Positions 25,500 to 34,955 are shown, counted from the first letter of the stretch. The stretch: DNA of 64,000 bases from Acidimicrobiales bacterium (GCA_030448245.1 JAUJNH010000010.1:34906-98905); one strand, 5' to 3'. The notes: generated by a model from the letters alone, not told the origin. Program-made: numbers and translations.

Positions 25500-26369
25500 G
25501 TGCGCAGCGGCTTCGCCACCCTCGTCGGCCGGCCCAACGTGGGCAAGTCCACCCTCCTCAACCGGATCCTGGGCCAGAAGGTGAGCATCGTCTCCGACAA
25601 GGCCCAGACGACGCGGACCCAGGTGCGGGGGGTCCTGACCCGGCCTGACGTGCAGGTGGTGTTCGTCGACACGCCGGGCATCCACAAGCCCCGCACGCTC
25701 CTCGGCGAGCGCCTCAACGACACGGCCGCCGAGGCGGCCAGCGGCGTCGACGTCGTCCTGCTCACCATCGACGCCACCGGCCCGCTCGGCAAGGGGGACC
25801 GCTTCGTGGCGGGGCTGGTGCCCCCGGACTCGATGTGCGTGGTGAACAAGATCGACCTGGCCACCCCCGAGCAGGTGCTGCTCCAGCTGCGCCGGGCCGG
25901 CGAGCTCGGCTTCGCCGCCTACCACCCCGTGTCGGCCGCCACCGGCGAGGGCGTCGACGAGCTGGTGGCGGCCATCGTCGACCGCATGCCGGGAGGGCCT
26001 CGGCTCTACCCCGACGACATGGTCACCGACGTCCCCGAGGCCTTCTGGGTCTCCGAGCTGGTGCGGGAGCAGCTGCTGCACGTGACCAGGGAGGAGGTGC
26101 CGCACTCGGTGGCCTGCCGGGTGACCGAGTGGGAGTGGCCCGACCGGCCTGACGGCACCAGCCCCTCTGGCCCGCGCATCCGCTGCGAGATCCTGGTCGA
26201 GCGCGACAGCCAGAAGGGGATCGTGATCGGCAAGGGCGGCAAGGTCCTCAAGGCGGTGGGGACCGCGGTGCGCGAACAGCTGCCCCCGGGGGCCTACCTG
26301 GAGCTGTTCGTCAAGGTGGACAAGGACTGGCAGCACCGCCCGAGGGCGCTGGAGCGGCTGGGCTACTGA
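25500..26369 (+). CDS. era: GTPase Era, 30S assembly
   Basis: A 289-residue Era, which binds 16S rRNA and helps mature the 30S subunit. G1 G-R-P-N-V-G-K-S, G2 region T-T-R-T-Q, G3 D-T-P-G-I-H and G4 N-K-I-D are all present. The KH domain follows with G-I-V-I-G-K-G-G-K-V-L. GTG 25500 is preferred to the longer frame from 25464, which would run into the divergent promoter. The stop overlaps the end of the convergent methyltransferase gene by seven bases. Confidence 0.95.
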   Translation: MRSGFATLVGRPNVGKSTLLNRILGQKVSIVSDKAQTTRTQVRGVLTRPDVQVVFVDTPGIHKPRTLLGERLNDTAAEAASGVDVVLLTIDATGPLGKGDRFVAGLVPPDSMCVVNKIDLATPEQVLLQLRRAGELGFAAYHPVSAATGEGVDELVAAIVDRMPGGPRLYPDDMVTDVPEAFWVSELVREQLLHVTREEVPHSVACRVTEWEWPDRPDGTSPSGPRIRCEILVERDSQKGIVIGKGGKVLKAVGTAVREQLPPGAYLELFVKVDKDWQHRPRALERLGY

Positions 26370-27865
26370 TCAGGCTGACCGCCGGGCACGAGGAACCCGC
26401 GCTCGACGAGCTGGTGGACGATCGGCACCACCTGCAGGGCCAGGTCCTCGGGCGGGGTGCCCAGCGAGCCGGCTAGGGCGTGGACCACGTCGCCGAGCCG
26501 GCTGCTGCCGTCGCAGCCGGTGAGCAGGGCCCCCATCTGGGGGTCGATCGACCCGCTGAACCCGAGCGGTCCCAGCTGGCGGAGCTCCGCCTCGTCCAGG
26601 GCCCAGCCGCCCGGGGTCCACCGGTGCCGCTGGTCGAGGCGGACGGCTTCGCCGACGACCAGCCGCGCCTCGAGCAGCCGCCGAGGATCGTCGCCCACCT
26701 CCGCCAGCCAGCCGAGGCGCTCGAAGCCGGCGGCGATGGCCGAGCCCGGCGATGTCCCCAGGTCGTGGGTCAGCTCCTCGACCCGCACCCACGGTGTCGC
26801 CCCTCTGGCCGGGCGGATGGTGATCAGCCCGAAGCCGACGCCCTCGATGCCGAGCCGCTCGTAGTAGGCCATCCACTCGGCGAACGACTGGCTGGCGGAC
26901 GCCGGGTCGCGCCCGCTGTTTCGGATCCACATCGAGGCGTAGGCGTCGACGGGGTGGACGCTGCGCTGGATGACCCAGGCGTCGCACCCGGTCCCCTCGA
27001 ACCACCCGGCCAGGCGCCGGTCCCAGGCGGTGTCGCCGGTGTGGGCCCAGCTGGCCACCAGCTGGCACCACCCCCGCTCGTCGAGGTGGCGGGGCGCCGC
27101 CGCCACGATCCGCCGGCACAGCTCGTCGGATGGCAGGCCGCTGTCGCGGTAGTCGAAGCGGGACTCGGGCGAGATGACGAAGGGCGGGTTGGCCACGATC
27201 AGGTCGAACCGCTCGTCGGCCACCGGGTCGAACAGGCTCCCGTGGCGGGTCGAGACGTTGCCGATGCCGTTCAGGGCCGTCGTGAACTCGGCCATGGCGA
27301 GCGCCCGCCGGTTCGTGTCGCTGGCCACGACGTGCTCGGCGTGACCGCTGGCCTGGAGGGCCTGGATGCCCGATCCCGTGCCCACGTCCAGCGCCCGGCG
27401 GACGCTCGGCCGCACCGTCATCTCGGCGAGCGTCCTGGACGACGGGGAGATCCCCATCACGCGGTCGGCGGATGTGGCTCGAGCGTTGCTGTCGTGAGCC
27501 AGGGTGAAGGGGCGGCCGACGGCCTCGAGCGGCTGCAGCACCACGAGGGCGGTGACCTGATCGCCCTCGACGGCCACGACCCCGGCCTGTGCCCATCGAG
27601 CCAGAGGCAGCGGGGCCAGCGCCCGCTCGGCCTGAGCGACGCTCACCGCGGTCTCGCACAGGAAGAGGCGCACGAGCGTGTCCAGCGCCGTGCCCGACCG
27701 TGTCCGCCGGAGCACCGGCTCGACGTCGTTCCGGGCGAGCAGGGCGGGCCCGTCGCCGCCGATGGCAGCCAGGATCGTGGACGTCGTGTAGCCGGCGGCG
27801 TCGAGCGCCTCCCGCACCCTCTGGACGTCGTCGGGATCGTCGCCGAACAGGAAGGTCGGGTTCAC
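26363..27865 (-). CDS. class I SAM methyltransferase, HemK/PrmC-like
   Basis: A 500-residue SAM-dependent methyltransferase. An N-terminal helical domain (to about residue 135) precedes the catalytic core, with D-V-G-T-G-S-G-I-Q-A-L and the N-P-P-F signature in V-A-N-P-P-F-V-I. This signature occurs in N5-glutamine and N6-adenine methyltransferases. A C-terminal winged-helix-like extension follows. The length is well above PrmC and matches an actinobacterial family with an N-terminal DUF. The target is unknown. GTG 27865 has CAGGCT seven bases upstream. Confidence 0.82.
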   Translation of the reverse strand: MNPTFLFGDDPDDVQRVREALDAAGYTTSTILAAIGGDGPALLARNDVEPVLRRTRSGTALDTLVRLFLCETAVSVAQAERALAPLPLARWAQAGVVAVEGDQVTALVVLQPLEAVGRPFTLAHDSNARATSADRVMGISPSSRTLAEMTVRPSVRRALDVGTGSGIQALQASGHAEHVVASDTNRRALAMAEFTTALNGIGNVSTRHGSLFDPVADERFDLIVANPPFVISPESRFDYRDSGLPSDELCRRIVAAAPRHLDERGWCQLVASWAHTGDTAWDRRLAGWFEGTGCDAWVIQRSVHPVDAYASMWIRNSGRDPASASQSFAEWMAYYERLGIEGVGFGLITIRPARGATPWVRVEELTHDLGTSPGSAIAAGFERLGWLAEVGDDPRRLLEARLVVGEAVRLDQRHRWTPGGWALDEAELRQLGPLGFSGSIDPQMGALLTGCDGSSRLGDVVHALAGSLGTPPEDLALQVVPIVHQLVERGFLVPGGQPDQ

Positions 27866-27944
27866 GGCGCAGAGCCTGCCCCACGGCCGGCCGGGGTCGG
27901 CACGCTGGCCGAGCGCCCCCGGGGGGTGGCCGGGCCGGCCCCGG

Positions 27945-27950
27945 TAGGGT
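27945..27950 (+). promoter_or_regulatory. leaderless -10 element
   Basis: TAGGGT, eight bases before GTG 27959. On the other strand CAGGCT (27878-27873) serves the divergent methyltransferase. Confidence 0.5.
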
Positions 27951-27958
27951 CTGCCGTC

Positions 27959-28411
27959 GTGGGCACCACCGCGTGGAAGTACGACAAGGGCGTCTGGACA
28001 GACGCCACGAGCGACTGGAAGTCCAGCGACGACTGGGGCTGGCGCGAGGAGCTGCGGAGCAACGGCTACGAGCCAGACCCGGCCATCCGGCTCGGTGACC
28101 TCGACACCGACACCTTCGCCGCCGAGGCCTATGCCCAGAGCGGCGACGGGGTCGGCTACGCCGTGATCGTCACCGTCGGCGAGGGTGGCGAAGCGGTCGT
28201 GGTGGGTGGCCTCCCCGACCTCGTCAGCCTCCTGGGCGAGCTGGCCCCGGCCGTGAAGCACGTGAGCGACATGACCGGCGGCGCCACCAGCGCCCTCGAA
28301 CGCGAGTACGCCCGCCTCCGGCGCCTCGGCTACCCCCACGAGGTGGCCGACGCCGCGTCGCGCACCTACGCCGAGGAGATCGACGAGGAGGACGACGAGG
28401 ACACCGCCTGA
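27959..28411 (+). CDS. acidic protein of unknown function
   Basis: A 150-residue soluble protein, not recognised. The N-terminus has a Trp-rich stretch (W-K-Y-D-K-G-V-W, D-W-K-S-S-D-D-W-G-W). The C-terminus ends in an acidic tail E-E-I-D-E-E-D-D-E-D-T-A. The start rests on TAGGGT eight bases before GTG. Its last 46 bases overlap the 3' end of the convergent DinG gene, so the acidic tail here is antisense to a serine-rich tail there. Confidence 0.7.
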   Translation: MGTTAWKYDKGVWTDATSDWKSSDDWGWREELRSNGYEPDPAIRLGDLDTDTFAAEAYAQSGDGVGYAVIVTVGEGGEAVVVGGLPDLVSLLGELAPAVKHVSDMTGGATSALEREYARLRRLGYPHEVADAASRTYAEEIDEEDDEDTA

Positions 28412-30345
28412 GCCGATCCGGAGGAAGCCTCCTCCGTAGAGGCGGCCAGGAACGCCGCGACCTCGTCGCGGGAGATCGACCGCTTGAGCGGCGGCATCGG
28501 CAGCAGCAGCTCCCGCCGGTAGGCCGCGGAGGCCAGGCGGGGGTCGAGGACCGCCACCACGCCGCGGTCGTCGCTGGTGCGCAGGAGCCGGCCGGCGCCC
28601 TGGGCCAGCAGCGTGGCCGCCCGGGGCACGTCGACGAGGGAGAAGGCTCGCGGGCCAGCCAGCTCTCGGCGCGCCTTCCAGAGCGGCTCGTCGGGGCGGG
28701 GGAACGGCAACCGGTCGATGGCCACCACCGACAGCGTGCGACCAGGCACGTCGATGCCCTGCCAGAAGCCCATCGTGGCGAACAGGCTGGCCGACTCGTC
28801 GGCCGCGAACGCGGCGACGAGTGCCGGCTTGGGCAGGTCGCCCTGGCGGAGCAGTGGGCCGGGGAGGGCGCCCTCGAGTGCGGCACCCGCCAGCTCCATG
28901 CGCCGGAACGAGGTGAACAGCGCCAGCGTGCGGCCACCGGCGGCCCGGATGAGCCACCCGAGCTCGTCGACCATGGCCTCGTCGCCGCCCGGCCGGCGGG
29001 GGTCGGGCAGGTGCCGCGGCACGTAGAGCACCCCTTGGGCCCGGTGCTGGAAGGGGCTGCCGACGTCCAGCTCGTCCGTGCGCCCGGGTGGCAGCCCCAG
29101 CCGGGTGACGATGCCCGGCGGGATGGTGGCGCTGGTGAGCACGGCCGACACCTCGCCCCACAGCGTGCTCGCCAGGACGGCTGCGACATCGACCGCGGCC
29201 ACCTTCACCATCGGCTGGCGGCCGGCCCCCTGCTCGACCCAGGCCACGTGGGTGGCAGGGAGCGCCGCCACCGTGGCGAGGTCGCCACGCAGGTGGCCCG
29301 CCGCCTGCTGGGCGCGCGACTTGCGGGCCGCGGCCTCGGTGCCGTCGCCTGTCTCGGCCCGCTTCAGCGCCGACGCCAGCACCTGGACCCTCGCCTCGGC
29401 CAGGGCCACGACCGCGGCCAGCGTCCCGTCGGCCAAGCCGTCCGGCCCACCGACGACGGCCTCGCCCACCATCCGCCCCAGCACGTCGCGCAGCGTGTCG
29501 CCGACCTCGGCCACGGCCGCGGCCGACGCCTGATCGGCCTTGGCCACCACGCCGGCCGCCACCCTGGCTAGGGCCTCGAAGCGGCCGCCTGACAGCTCGA
29601 GGCCGAGCGAGGTGGCGGCCACGTCCTCCAGCTCGTGGGCCTCGTCGAACACCACGACGTCGTGCTCGGGCAGGAGGTGGCCGCCAGAGGCCAGGTGCAT
29701 GCCGTACAGCGCGGTGTTCACCACGATGACGTCGGCCACCTCGGCCCGCCGCTTGGCCGCCTCGGCGAAGCAGACGTCGCCCTTCGGGCACTTCATGGCT
29801 CCGGGGCACTCGACCGCGGTGACGCTGAGCTGCGCCCACGCCCGGGGGCGAGGCTCGAAGTCCAGCTCGGACCGGTCCCCGGTCGGGCTGGTGGCGGCCC
29901 AGGCCCGCAGCAGGTGCAGCTCCTGGCCGAGCCCCGAGACGGCTGCCGCGTCGAGGTCGAGGCTGGGCTGCTGGTCGGCGTCGCCGCCTCCCGGGAAGAC
30001 CTCGGCCAGCCGCTGCCGGCACAGGTAGTTGCTGCGGCCCTTCACCACCGCCACCTCGAACGGCACCCCCAGGTGCTCGGCCAGGAACGGCAGGTCCTTG
30101 CCGGCCAGCTGGTCCTGCAGGGCCTTGGTGGCGGTCGCCACCACCGTCCGCTGCCCGGTGACGATGCACGGGACCAGATAGCCCAGGCTCTTCCCGGTGC
30201 CGGTCCCGGCCTGGACGACGAGGTGGCGCTGGCGCTCCACCGCCGACGCCACCGCCTCGGCCATGACCACCTGCCCGGGCCGGGCCTCGCCGCCGCCGGG
30301 CAGCTCGCTCGTCACGCGGGCCAGAGCGGCGGTGACGTCTGGCAC
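28366..30345 (-). CDS. DinG-family iron-sulfur helicase
   Basis: A 659-residue superfamily 2 XPD/DinG helicase, a 5'-3' DNA unwinding enzyme linked to repair. Walker A is G-T-G-T-G-K-S-L near residue 45. The four-cysteine iron-sulfur insertion is seen in C-R-Q-R, then C-P-G-A-M-K-C-P-K-G-D-V-C-F. The D-E-A-H box and late Q-G-A-G-R-L-L-R-T motif VI are present. It ends in a serine-rich tail. GTG 30345 has TACCGT eight bases upstream. Confidence 0.88.
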   Translation of the reverse strand: MPDVTAALARVTSELPGGGEARPGQVVMAEAVASAVERQRHLVVQAGTGTGKSLGYLVPCIVTGQRTVVATATKALQDQLAGKDLPFLAEHLGVPFEVAVVKGRSNYLCRQRLAEVFPGGGDADQQPSLDLDAAAVSGLGQELHLLRAWAATSPTGDRSELDFEPRPRAWAQLSVTAVECPGAMKCPKGDVCFAEAAKRRAEVADVIVVNTALYGMHLASGGHLLPEHDVVVFDEAHELEDVAATSLGLELSGGRFEALARVAAGVVAKADQASAAAVAEVGDTLRDVLGRMVGEAVVGGPDGLADGTLAAVVALAEARVQVLASALKRAETGDGTEAAARKSRAQQAAGHLRGDLATVAALPATHVAWVEQGAGRQPMVKVAAVDVAAVLASTLWGEVSAVLTSATIPPGIVTRLGLPPGRTDELDVGSPFQHRAQGVLYVPRHLPDPRRPGGDEAMVDELGWLIRAAGGRTLALFTSFRRMELAGAALEGALPGPLLRQGDLPKPALVAAFAADESASLFATMGFWQGIDVPGRTLSVVAIDRLPFPRPDEPLWKARRELAGPRAFSLVDVPRAATLLAQGAGRLLRTSDDRGVVAVLDPRLASAAYRRELLLPMPPLKRSISRDEVAAFLAASTEEASSGSAQAVSSSSSSSISSA

Positions 30346-30353
30346 GCCGAACG

Positions 30354-30359
30354 ACGGTA
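30354..30359 (-). promoter_or_regulatory. leaderless -10 element for dinG-like gene
   Basis: TACCGT on the minus strand, eight bases before the GTG at 30345. Confidence 0.45.
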
Positions 30360-30431
30360 CCGACTGGCGGAGCCCCGCCGATGCACCGGCGGGGCGCCAG
30401 CGAACTCGCCGCCGATCGGCGGGAGGAGCCG

Positions 30432-31331
30432 TCAGGTGGTGGGCAGGGCGCGTCCCGACCGGGTGGCCGCCACCGGGTCCTCGCCGGCGGGGACGCTCGG
30501 GACCTCGAGGTCCACGTGCACCGTGCCGTGGCGCTCCTCCCACCGCACCACGTTCAGGCACGCGGCGTAGACGCACAGCCGGCCGAACAGGGCCAGCCAG
30601 GCGATCAGGGCGAACACGACGCCGAGCGAGCCGTAGAGCGCCGAGCTCGACCCGATGAGGCGGGGGATGTACACGCCACCCACGACCTTCAGGAGCTCGA
30701 GTCCGACGGCGCCGAGGATGGCCCCCGGAAGGTGGGCCTTCCAGGGCAGGCCCTTTCGCCCGGTGAGGGCCGTGAACGTCCACAGCCACAGGGCGATGTC
30801 GACCAGGAGGGTGGGGAGCAGGGACAGCCAGGTGAGGAAGTCGGGGAGGAGGCCGGCGGCCGTGGTGGCCGCCATCGACCCCACCAGCAGCACGCTCGAC
30901 CCGATGAGCCACACCAGGGCGAACAGCTTGTCCTTCAGGCCCCGCCCCTCCGACTGCCACACGGCGGCGAACGCCGTCTCCAGCGTGCTGACCAGGCCGA
31001 GGCCGCTCCAAAGGAGCCCGGCCAGGCCGAGGATGGACGCCGACCGCCTCGAGCTGCTGGCCGTCTCCAGCGTCGACCGGACGAGCTCGGCCGCTTGGTC
31101 CTTTAGCGCCAGCTGGTCGATGACCGTCTGGGCCACGTCCTGCTTTCTGGCGACGACCCCGAGGACGGCGATGGCGAGCAGCAGCAGCGGGAACAGCGAC
31201 AGGAACGCGGCGAGGGTGATGTACGAGGCGAGCGGCCCCCCCTGCACCTGGCTGAACCGCTTCTGGACGCTCAGCGCCTGGTCGGCCCACCGGAACCGCG
31301 ACGTCAGGGGGAAGAGGATCCGATCGAGCAC
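30432..31331 (-). CDS. YihY/BrkB-family membrane protein
   Basis: A 299-residue polytopic membrane protein of the YihY (formerly BrkB or RNase BN) family, with about six transmembrane helices. The N-terminal block L-A-S-Y-I-T-L-A-A-F-L-S-L-F-P is the family entry motif, and G-S-S-A-L-Y-G-S-L-G-V-V-F-A-L-I-A-W-L is the second conserved block. Its role is unknown in bacteria. It is transcribed away from uppS with about 45 bases between the starts. Confidence 0.88.
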   Translation of the reverse strand: MLDRILFPLTSRFRWADQALSVQKRFSQVQGGPLASYITLAAFLSLFPLLLLAIAVLGVVARKQDVAQTVIDQLALKDQAAELVRSTLETASSSRRSASILGLAGLLWSGLGLVSTLETAFAAVWQSEGRGLKDKLFALVWLIGSSVLLVGSMAATTAAGLLPDFLTWLSLLPTLLVDIALWLWTFTALTGRKGLPWKAHLPGAILGAVGLELLKVVGGVYIPRLIGSSSALYGSLGVVFALIAWLALFGRLCVYAACLNVVRWEERHGTVHVDLEVPSVPAGEDPVAATRSGRALPTT

Positions 31332-31363
31332 GGGCCTGCCTTACCCCACGCGGAGGCGAACCG

Positions 31364-31369
31364 TACAGT
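31364..31369 (+). promoter_or_regulatory. leaderless -10 element for uppS-recO
   Basis: TACAGT, seven bases before ATG 31377. It decides that start over the GTG at 31368, which lies within the hexamer. Confidence 0.55.
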
Positions 31370-31376
31370 GGCCTGG

Positions 31377-32084
31377 ATGCCCGCCGACCCCCCGGCCGCC
31401 CTGCCCCGCCACGTCGCCATCGTGATGGACGGCAACGGCCGGTGGGCCAAGCGCCAGGGGATGCACCGCACCTTCGGGCACGCCGCCGGCGAGGAAGCGC
31501 TGTACCGGGTGGTCGACGCGGCCATCGACCTGGGCCTCGAAGCGCTCACCGTGTACGGCTTCTCCACCGAGAACTGGACTCGTCCCGAGGAGGAGGTCGC
31601 CTACCTCATGGGCCTGCCGGGCGAGGTGGTGGCCAAGCGGATGGCCGAGCTGCACCGGCGCAACGTGCGCGTGGTGGTGGCTGGCCGGCGCGACGGCCGG
31701 GTGCCGGCCTCGGTCCTCGACCACATCGACGATGCGGTGGCCCGCACCGCCACCAACACCGGGCTCACGTTCTGCATCGCCTTCAACTACGGCGGTCGGG
31801 CCGAGATCACCGACGCCGTGCGGGCCATCCTGGCCAAGGGCCTGTCGCCCGAGGAGGTCGACCAGGACACGATCTCGGCCCACCTGTACGTCCCCGAGCT
31901 GCCCGACCCCGACCTGGTCATCCGCACCTCGGGCGAGGTGCGCTGGTCGAACTTCCTGCTGTGGCAGGCCGCCTACGCCGAGTTCGTGTTCGTCGACACC
32001 CTGTGGCCCGACTTCCGCCGCGAGCACCTGGTGGCCGCCCTCGACGAGTACGCCCGGCGTGAGCGCCGGTTCGGCGGCGTGTGA
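31377..32084 (+). CDS. uppS: undecaprenyl (polyprenyl) diphosphate synthase
   Basis: A 235-residue cis-prenyltransferase that builds the long-chain polyprenyl diphosphate lipid carrier for wall synthesis from isopentenyl diphosphate. The catalytic aspartate lies in V-M-D-G-N-G-R-W-A. F-S-T-E-N-W and R-T-S-G-E-V-R-W-S-N-F-L-L-W-Q are the other family blocks. Length is usual. The last four bases overlap the recO start (GTGA), so recO is translationally coupled. Confidence 0.95.
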   Translation: MPADPPAALPRHVAIVMDGNGRWAKRQGMHRTFGHAAGEEALYRVVDAAIDLGLEALTVYGFSTENWTRPEEEVAYLMGLPGEVVAKRMAELHRRNVRVVVAGRRDGRVPASVLDHIDDAVARTATNTGLTFCIAFNYGGRAEITDAVRAILAKGLSPEEVDQDTISAHLYVPELPDPDLVIRTSGEVRWSNFLLWQAAYAEFVFVDTLWPDFRREHLVAALDEYARRERRFGGV

Positions 32085-32797
32085 ACCTCTACCGGGACGA
32101 GGCGGTCGTCCTGCGGACCTACCGGCTGGGCGAGGCCGACCGCATCATCGTCCTGCTGACGGCCGGCCGGGGCAAGGTGCGGGCGGTGGCCAAGGGGGTC
32201 CGCAAGACCTCTAGCCGGTTCGGGTCCCGCCTCGAGCCCACCAGCCACGTGGCCCTCCAGCTGTACGAGGGCCGCTCCCTGGACACCGTCACCCAGGTCG
32301 AGGCGCTCGACACCTTCGCCGCCGTCCGCGGCGACCTCGACCGGCTGGCCCGAGCCAGCACCCTGCTCGAGGTGTGCGACCAGGTGGCCCAGGAGGGCGA
32401 GCCGAACGTCCGGCTGCTGCAGATGCTGCTCGGCGCGCTGCGGGCCCTCGAGGCGAGGGACTCGGCCGTGCTGGTGCCCGCCTTCTTCCTCAAGCTGCTC
32501 GCGGCCGAGGGCACCGAACCCCTGCTCGACGCCTGCGCGGTGTGCGGCGCCGCCGACGACCTCACCGCCTTTGACCACGCCCAGGGCGGCACCCTGTGCC
32601 GGTCCCACCGGGCTGGTGGCTTCCCGGTCTCGGGCGCCGCGCTCGAGCTGTGCCGGCGCATCCTCCACGGCGGCCTGGGCGCGGCGCTGGGCGAGCCGGC
32701 GTCGGCGACCACCGCCGAGGTCGACGTCCTGGCCACGCGGGCCCTCGAGGTCAACCTCGAGCGCCGCCTGCGCTCGGCCCACCTCCTCGACCGCTGA
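32081..32797 (+). CDS. recO: DNA repair protein RecO
   Basis: A 238-residue RecO, a recombination mediator that loads RecA on SSB-coated DNA. The N-terminal OB fold opens with Y-R-D-E-A-V-V-L-R-T-Y-R-L-G-E-A-D-R. The helical domain carries the zinc site C-A-V-C-G, and L-C-R-S-H completes it. It follows uppS in an operon, a common actinobacterial arrangement together with era. Confidence 0.93.
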   Translation: MNLYRDEAVVLRTYRLGEADRIIVLLTAGRGKVRAVAKGVRKTSSRFGSRLEPTSHVALQLYEGRSLDTVTQVEALDTFAAVRGDLDRLARASTLLEVCDQVAQEGEPNVRLLQMLLGALRALEARDSAVLVPAFFLKLLAAEGTEPLLDACAVCGAADDLTAFDHAQGGTLCRSHRAGGFPVSGAALELCRRILHGGLGAALGEPASATTAEVDVLATRALEVNLERRLRSAHLLDR

Positions 32798-32929
32798 GGT
32801 GTCTCTGGCGCCCGCTGCGAGAATCCACACCGCTCCGACGATCCATCCCGCAGCTCGACGCCGGGCGCAGAGTCCCGCGACGAGAAGCCCGCTTGCGGTG
32901 GTCAGGTGCCTCTGCCGCGGACTCGGTCC

Positions 32930-33358
32930 TCACCGACGGCCGAAGACCGCCTCCGCCCTGCGGGCCAGCTCGTCCATCTCCTCCCCCGCCTCGAGCTGGA
33001 GCGTCAGCTCGGCAGCCCAAGCGTCGTTCGGATGCGCCTGACGCAGACTGAACGTCAGCAAGACGTGACCGAGCGGGTCGCGGCGAGCTGCGATGCGGAG
33101 CCCACCTTCGCCTGCCTCCCACGTGCTCGCTGGCTCTTCGCCCTTCCAGTCATCGGCAAGCCTGCGGAGGAACCGAGCCAGAGAGCCATCGACGAACCGG
33201 ACGAAGGCCTCCGCGCTCAGACCCGGCGCTTCGATCGCCACTGCCAGGTCGAAGAAGCCGTCACCGTCCACCGACGGGACCACGTCGTCGCCGATCGTGA
33301 CCGTTCCGCCCGACGGCGCGACCAGGCGGATACCCCCCGCCAGGCCTCCGTAGCTCAC
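32930..33358 (-). CDS. DUF6228-like protein
   Basis: A 142-residue soluble protein resembling the DUF6228 family by its pattern: W-K-G-E-E-P-A-S-T-W, then L-R-I-A-A-R-R-D-P-L-G-H-V-L-L-T-F and W-A-A-E-L-T-L-Q-L-E-A-G. Function is unknown. The assignment is by memory of the pattern only. The 130 bases between recO and this gene hold nothing I can name. Confidence 0.6.
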   Translation of the reverse strand: MSYGGLAGGIRLVAPSGGTVTIGDDVVPSVDGDGFFDLAVAIEAPGLSAEAFVRFVDGSLARFLRRLADDWKGEEPASTWEAGEGGLRIAARRDPLGHVLLTFSLRQAHPNDAWAAELTLQLEAGEEMDELARRAEAVFGRR

Positions 33359-33445
33359 CGGCCCAGTTTGCCCGTTCTAGGGTCCTCGCCGGCGGCCGAT
33401 CAACGGCGACGACGGAGCCGAGGTCGGACGGCGTCCGCTCCGCGC

Positions 33446-34801
33446 TCAGCTCGCCGGAAGGCGGGGCTCGAAGGTGGTGTCACGCCACCAACGCTCCAGG
33501 ACCGGGGCGGCGTCCGGGACCGCGGAGGCCACGGCGTCGAGGACGCCGTCGATCGTCGGGTCGGCCCCTCGTCCCGCCTCGTGGACCGCCCGCAGGGCCT
33601 GGTGGGTGGCCGCGATCCCGACGGCGCCCTCGACGGCCACCCAGGCCGCTGACGGGCGGCCGTAGACGAGCGCCCTGCCCTGGCTGTCGCTCATGCCGCT
33701 CGGAGGCGCCACCGGGACATGGTTGGTGGCGAAGGGGCGGGCCAGGGCCAGCCGGCCCTCGAACAGCTCGAGCGCGAGGCGGTCGGCGTCCTCGGCGCCG
33801 TAGGTGGCCCGCCACCACGAGTACGCCAGGTAGTCCGCGGTGCCTTCGATCAGGACCGGCAGGGCGTCGCGGGTCTGCACGTAGCTCGTCCAGCGGAACC
33901 ACTGGTGGGCCAGCTCGTGGGCCAGGACCCACGCGCCACAGCGGCCGTTCACGCCGGCCGTGCGCCGGAAGGACGCGCATGCCAGAGGGTCGATGAGCTC
34001 GGCGGGGTGGACGAGCACGTAGCCGGGCCCGGCAGTACCTCGGACCGCTCCGGCCAGCCGCACCGGAAGGACCGACACGGCGGTGACGGCCGAGGGCCCG
34101 AGAAGCTCGCGGTGGTGGGCGAGGGCTGAGGCGGCCAGCTCGACCCCATGGGGATCGAGGTCCGGCCGGGGGCGGAAGTAGCTGATGGCGACGCCGCCCC
34201 CCTGGCTCGAGGTGACCGGCCCGCCCCCGAGCTGCAGGTCGCACGCCGCGGCCAGCTCGCGCCGCAGGCCGAGAGGAGCGTCGCCCCCGGCGTACAGCTG
34301 CATCGTCGGGCAGCGCGCCACCCGGTCGGCCAGCCGGGCCGCGACCAGGCGGTCGACCACGACGGGCGCGGCCGCGGCCACCGTGGCGCCGGCGGCCACG
34401 AACGCCACGCTGGGCAGGAGCCGCCGGCGCCCGTCGGCGACGGGAGGCGCGTGCCGGGTCCGTGGCCGGTGGATCCTGAGACCGGCCGGCACCAGCAACG
34501 CCCACGTGGCAACCAGCCCGGCGGCGGCGAGACCGGTGACGACGACCGCGGCGAAGGAGCCGACACGCTGCTGGGCGAGCAGGCCGAGCCCCACGCACAG
34601 CGGGACCCCCACCGCCGCCACCACCGACGCCGAGGACACCATCTGGGCCCGCAGCCCCTCGGCCGGCAGGCTGACGACCGCAGCCGACACGGCTGCCAGC
34701 CAGACCAGGGCGCTGATCACCCACCACCAGCCGCCCAACGGGACGCCGCCGGCCAGCGCCGCGGCCGTGAGCAGGTGCACGGCCACGATCCGTGTCAGCA
34801 C
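33446..34801 (-). CDS. membrane M1-like zinc peptidase
   Basis: A 451-residue protein with about four N-terminal membrane helices (residues 5-110), one further helix near 130-150, and a C-terminal extracytoplasmic peptidase domain. The zinc site is H-E-L-A-H-Q-W-F with the third ligand in E-G-T-A-D-Y-L-A, the gluzincin arrangement of M1 aminopeptidases. The usual G-x-M-E-N substrate motif is not seen, so substrate preference is open. C-P and C-D positions may form disulfides outside. No Shine-Dalgarno is obvious before GTG 34801. Confidence 0.75.
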   Translation of the reverse strand: MLTRIVAVHLLTAAALAGGVPLGGWWWVISALVWLAAVSAAVVSLPAEGLRAQMVSSASVVAAVGVPLCVGLGLLAQQRVGSFAAVVVTGLAAAGLVATWALLVPAGLRIHRPRTRHAPPVADGRRRLLPSVAFVAAGATVAAAAPVVVDRLVAARLADRVARCPTMQLYAGGDAPLGLRRELAAACDLQLGGGPVTSSQGGGVAISYFRPRPDLDPHGVELAASALAHHRELLGPSAVTAVSVLPVRLAGAVRGTAGPGYVLVHPAELIDPLACASFRRTAGVNGRCGAWVLAHELAHQWFRWTSYVQTRDALPVLIEGTADYLAYSWWRATYGAEDADRLALELFEGRLALARPFATNHVPVAPPSGMSDSQGRALVYGRPSAAWVAVEGAVGIAATHQALRAVHEAGRGADPTIDGVLDAVASAVPDAAPVLERWWRDTTFEPRLPAS

Positions 34802-34955
34802 CCGTGGAATCGTCGCGCGCCTCGGCCTGATCAGAGGGCCGGCTCGAAGAGGCCGGTGACGAGCTCACAACGGTCGTCCTTCGTCGGCGGGAACGAGCGT
34901 CGTGAGCAATCCAAGTGGGTAGATGAGGCCTCGTGGCCGACGTCGGCGCCTCCGG

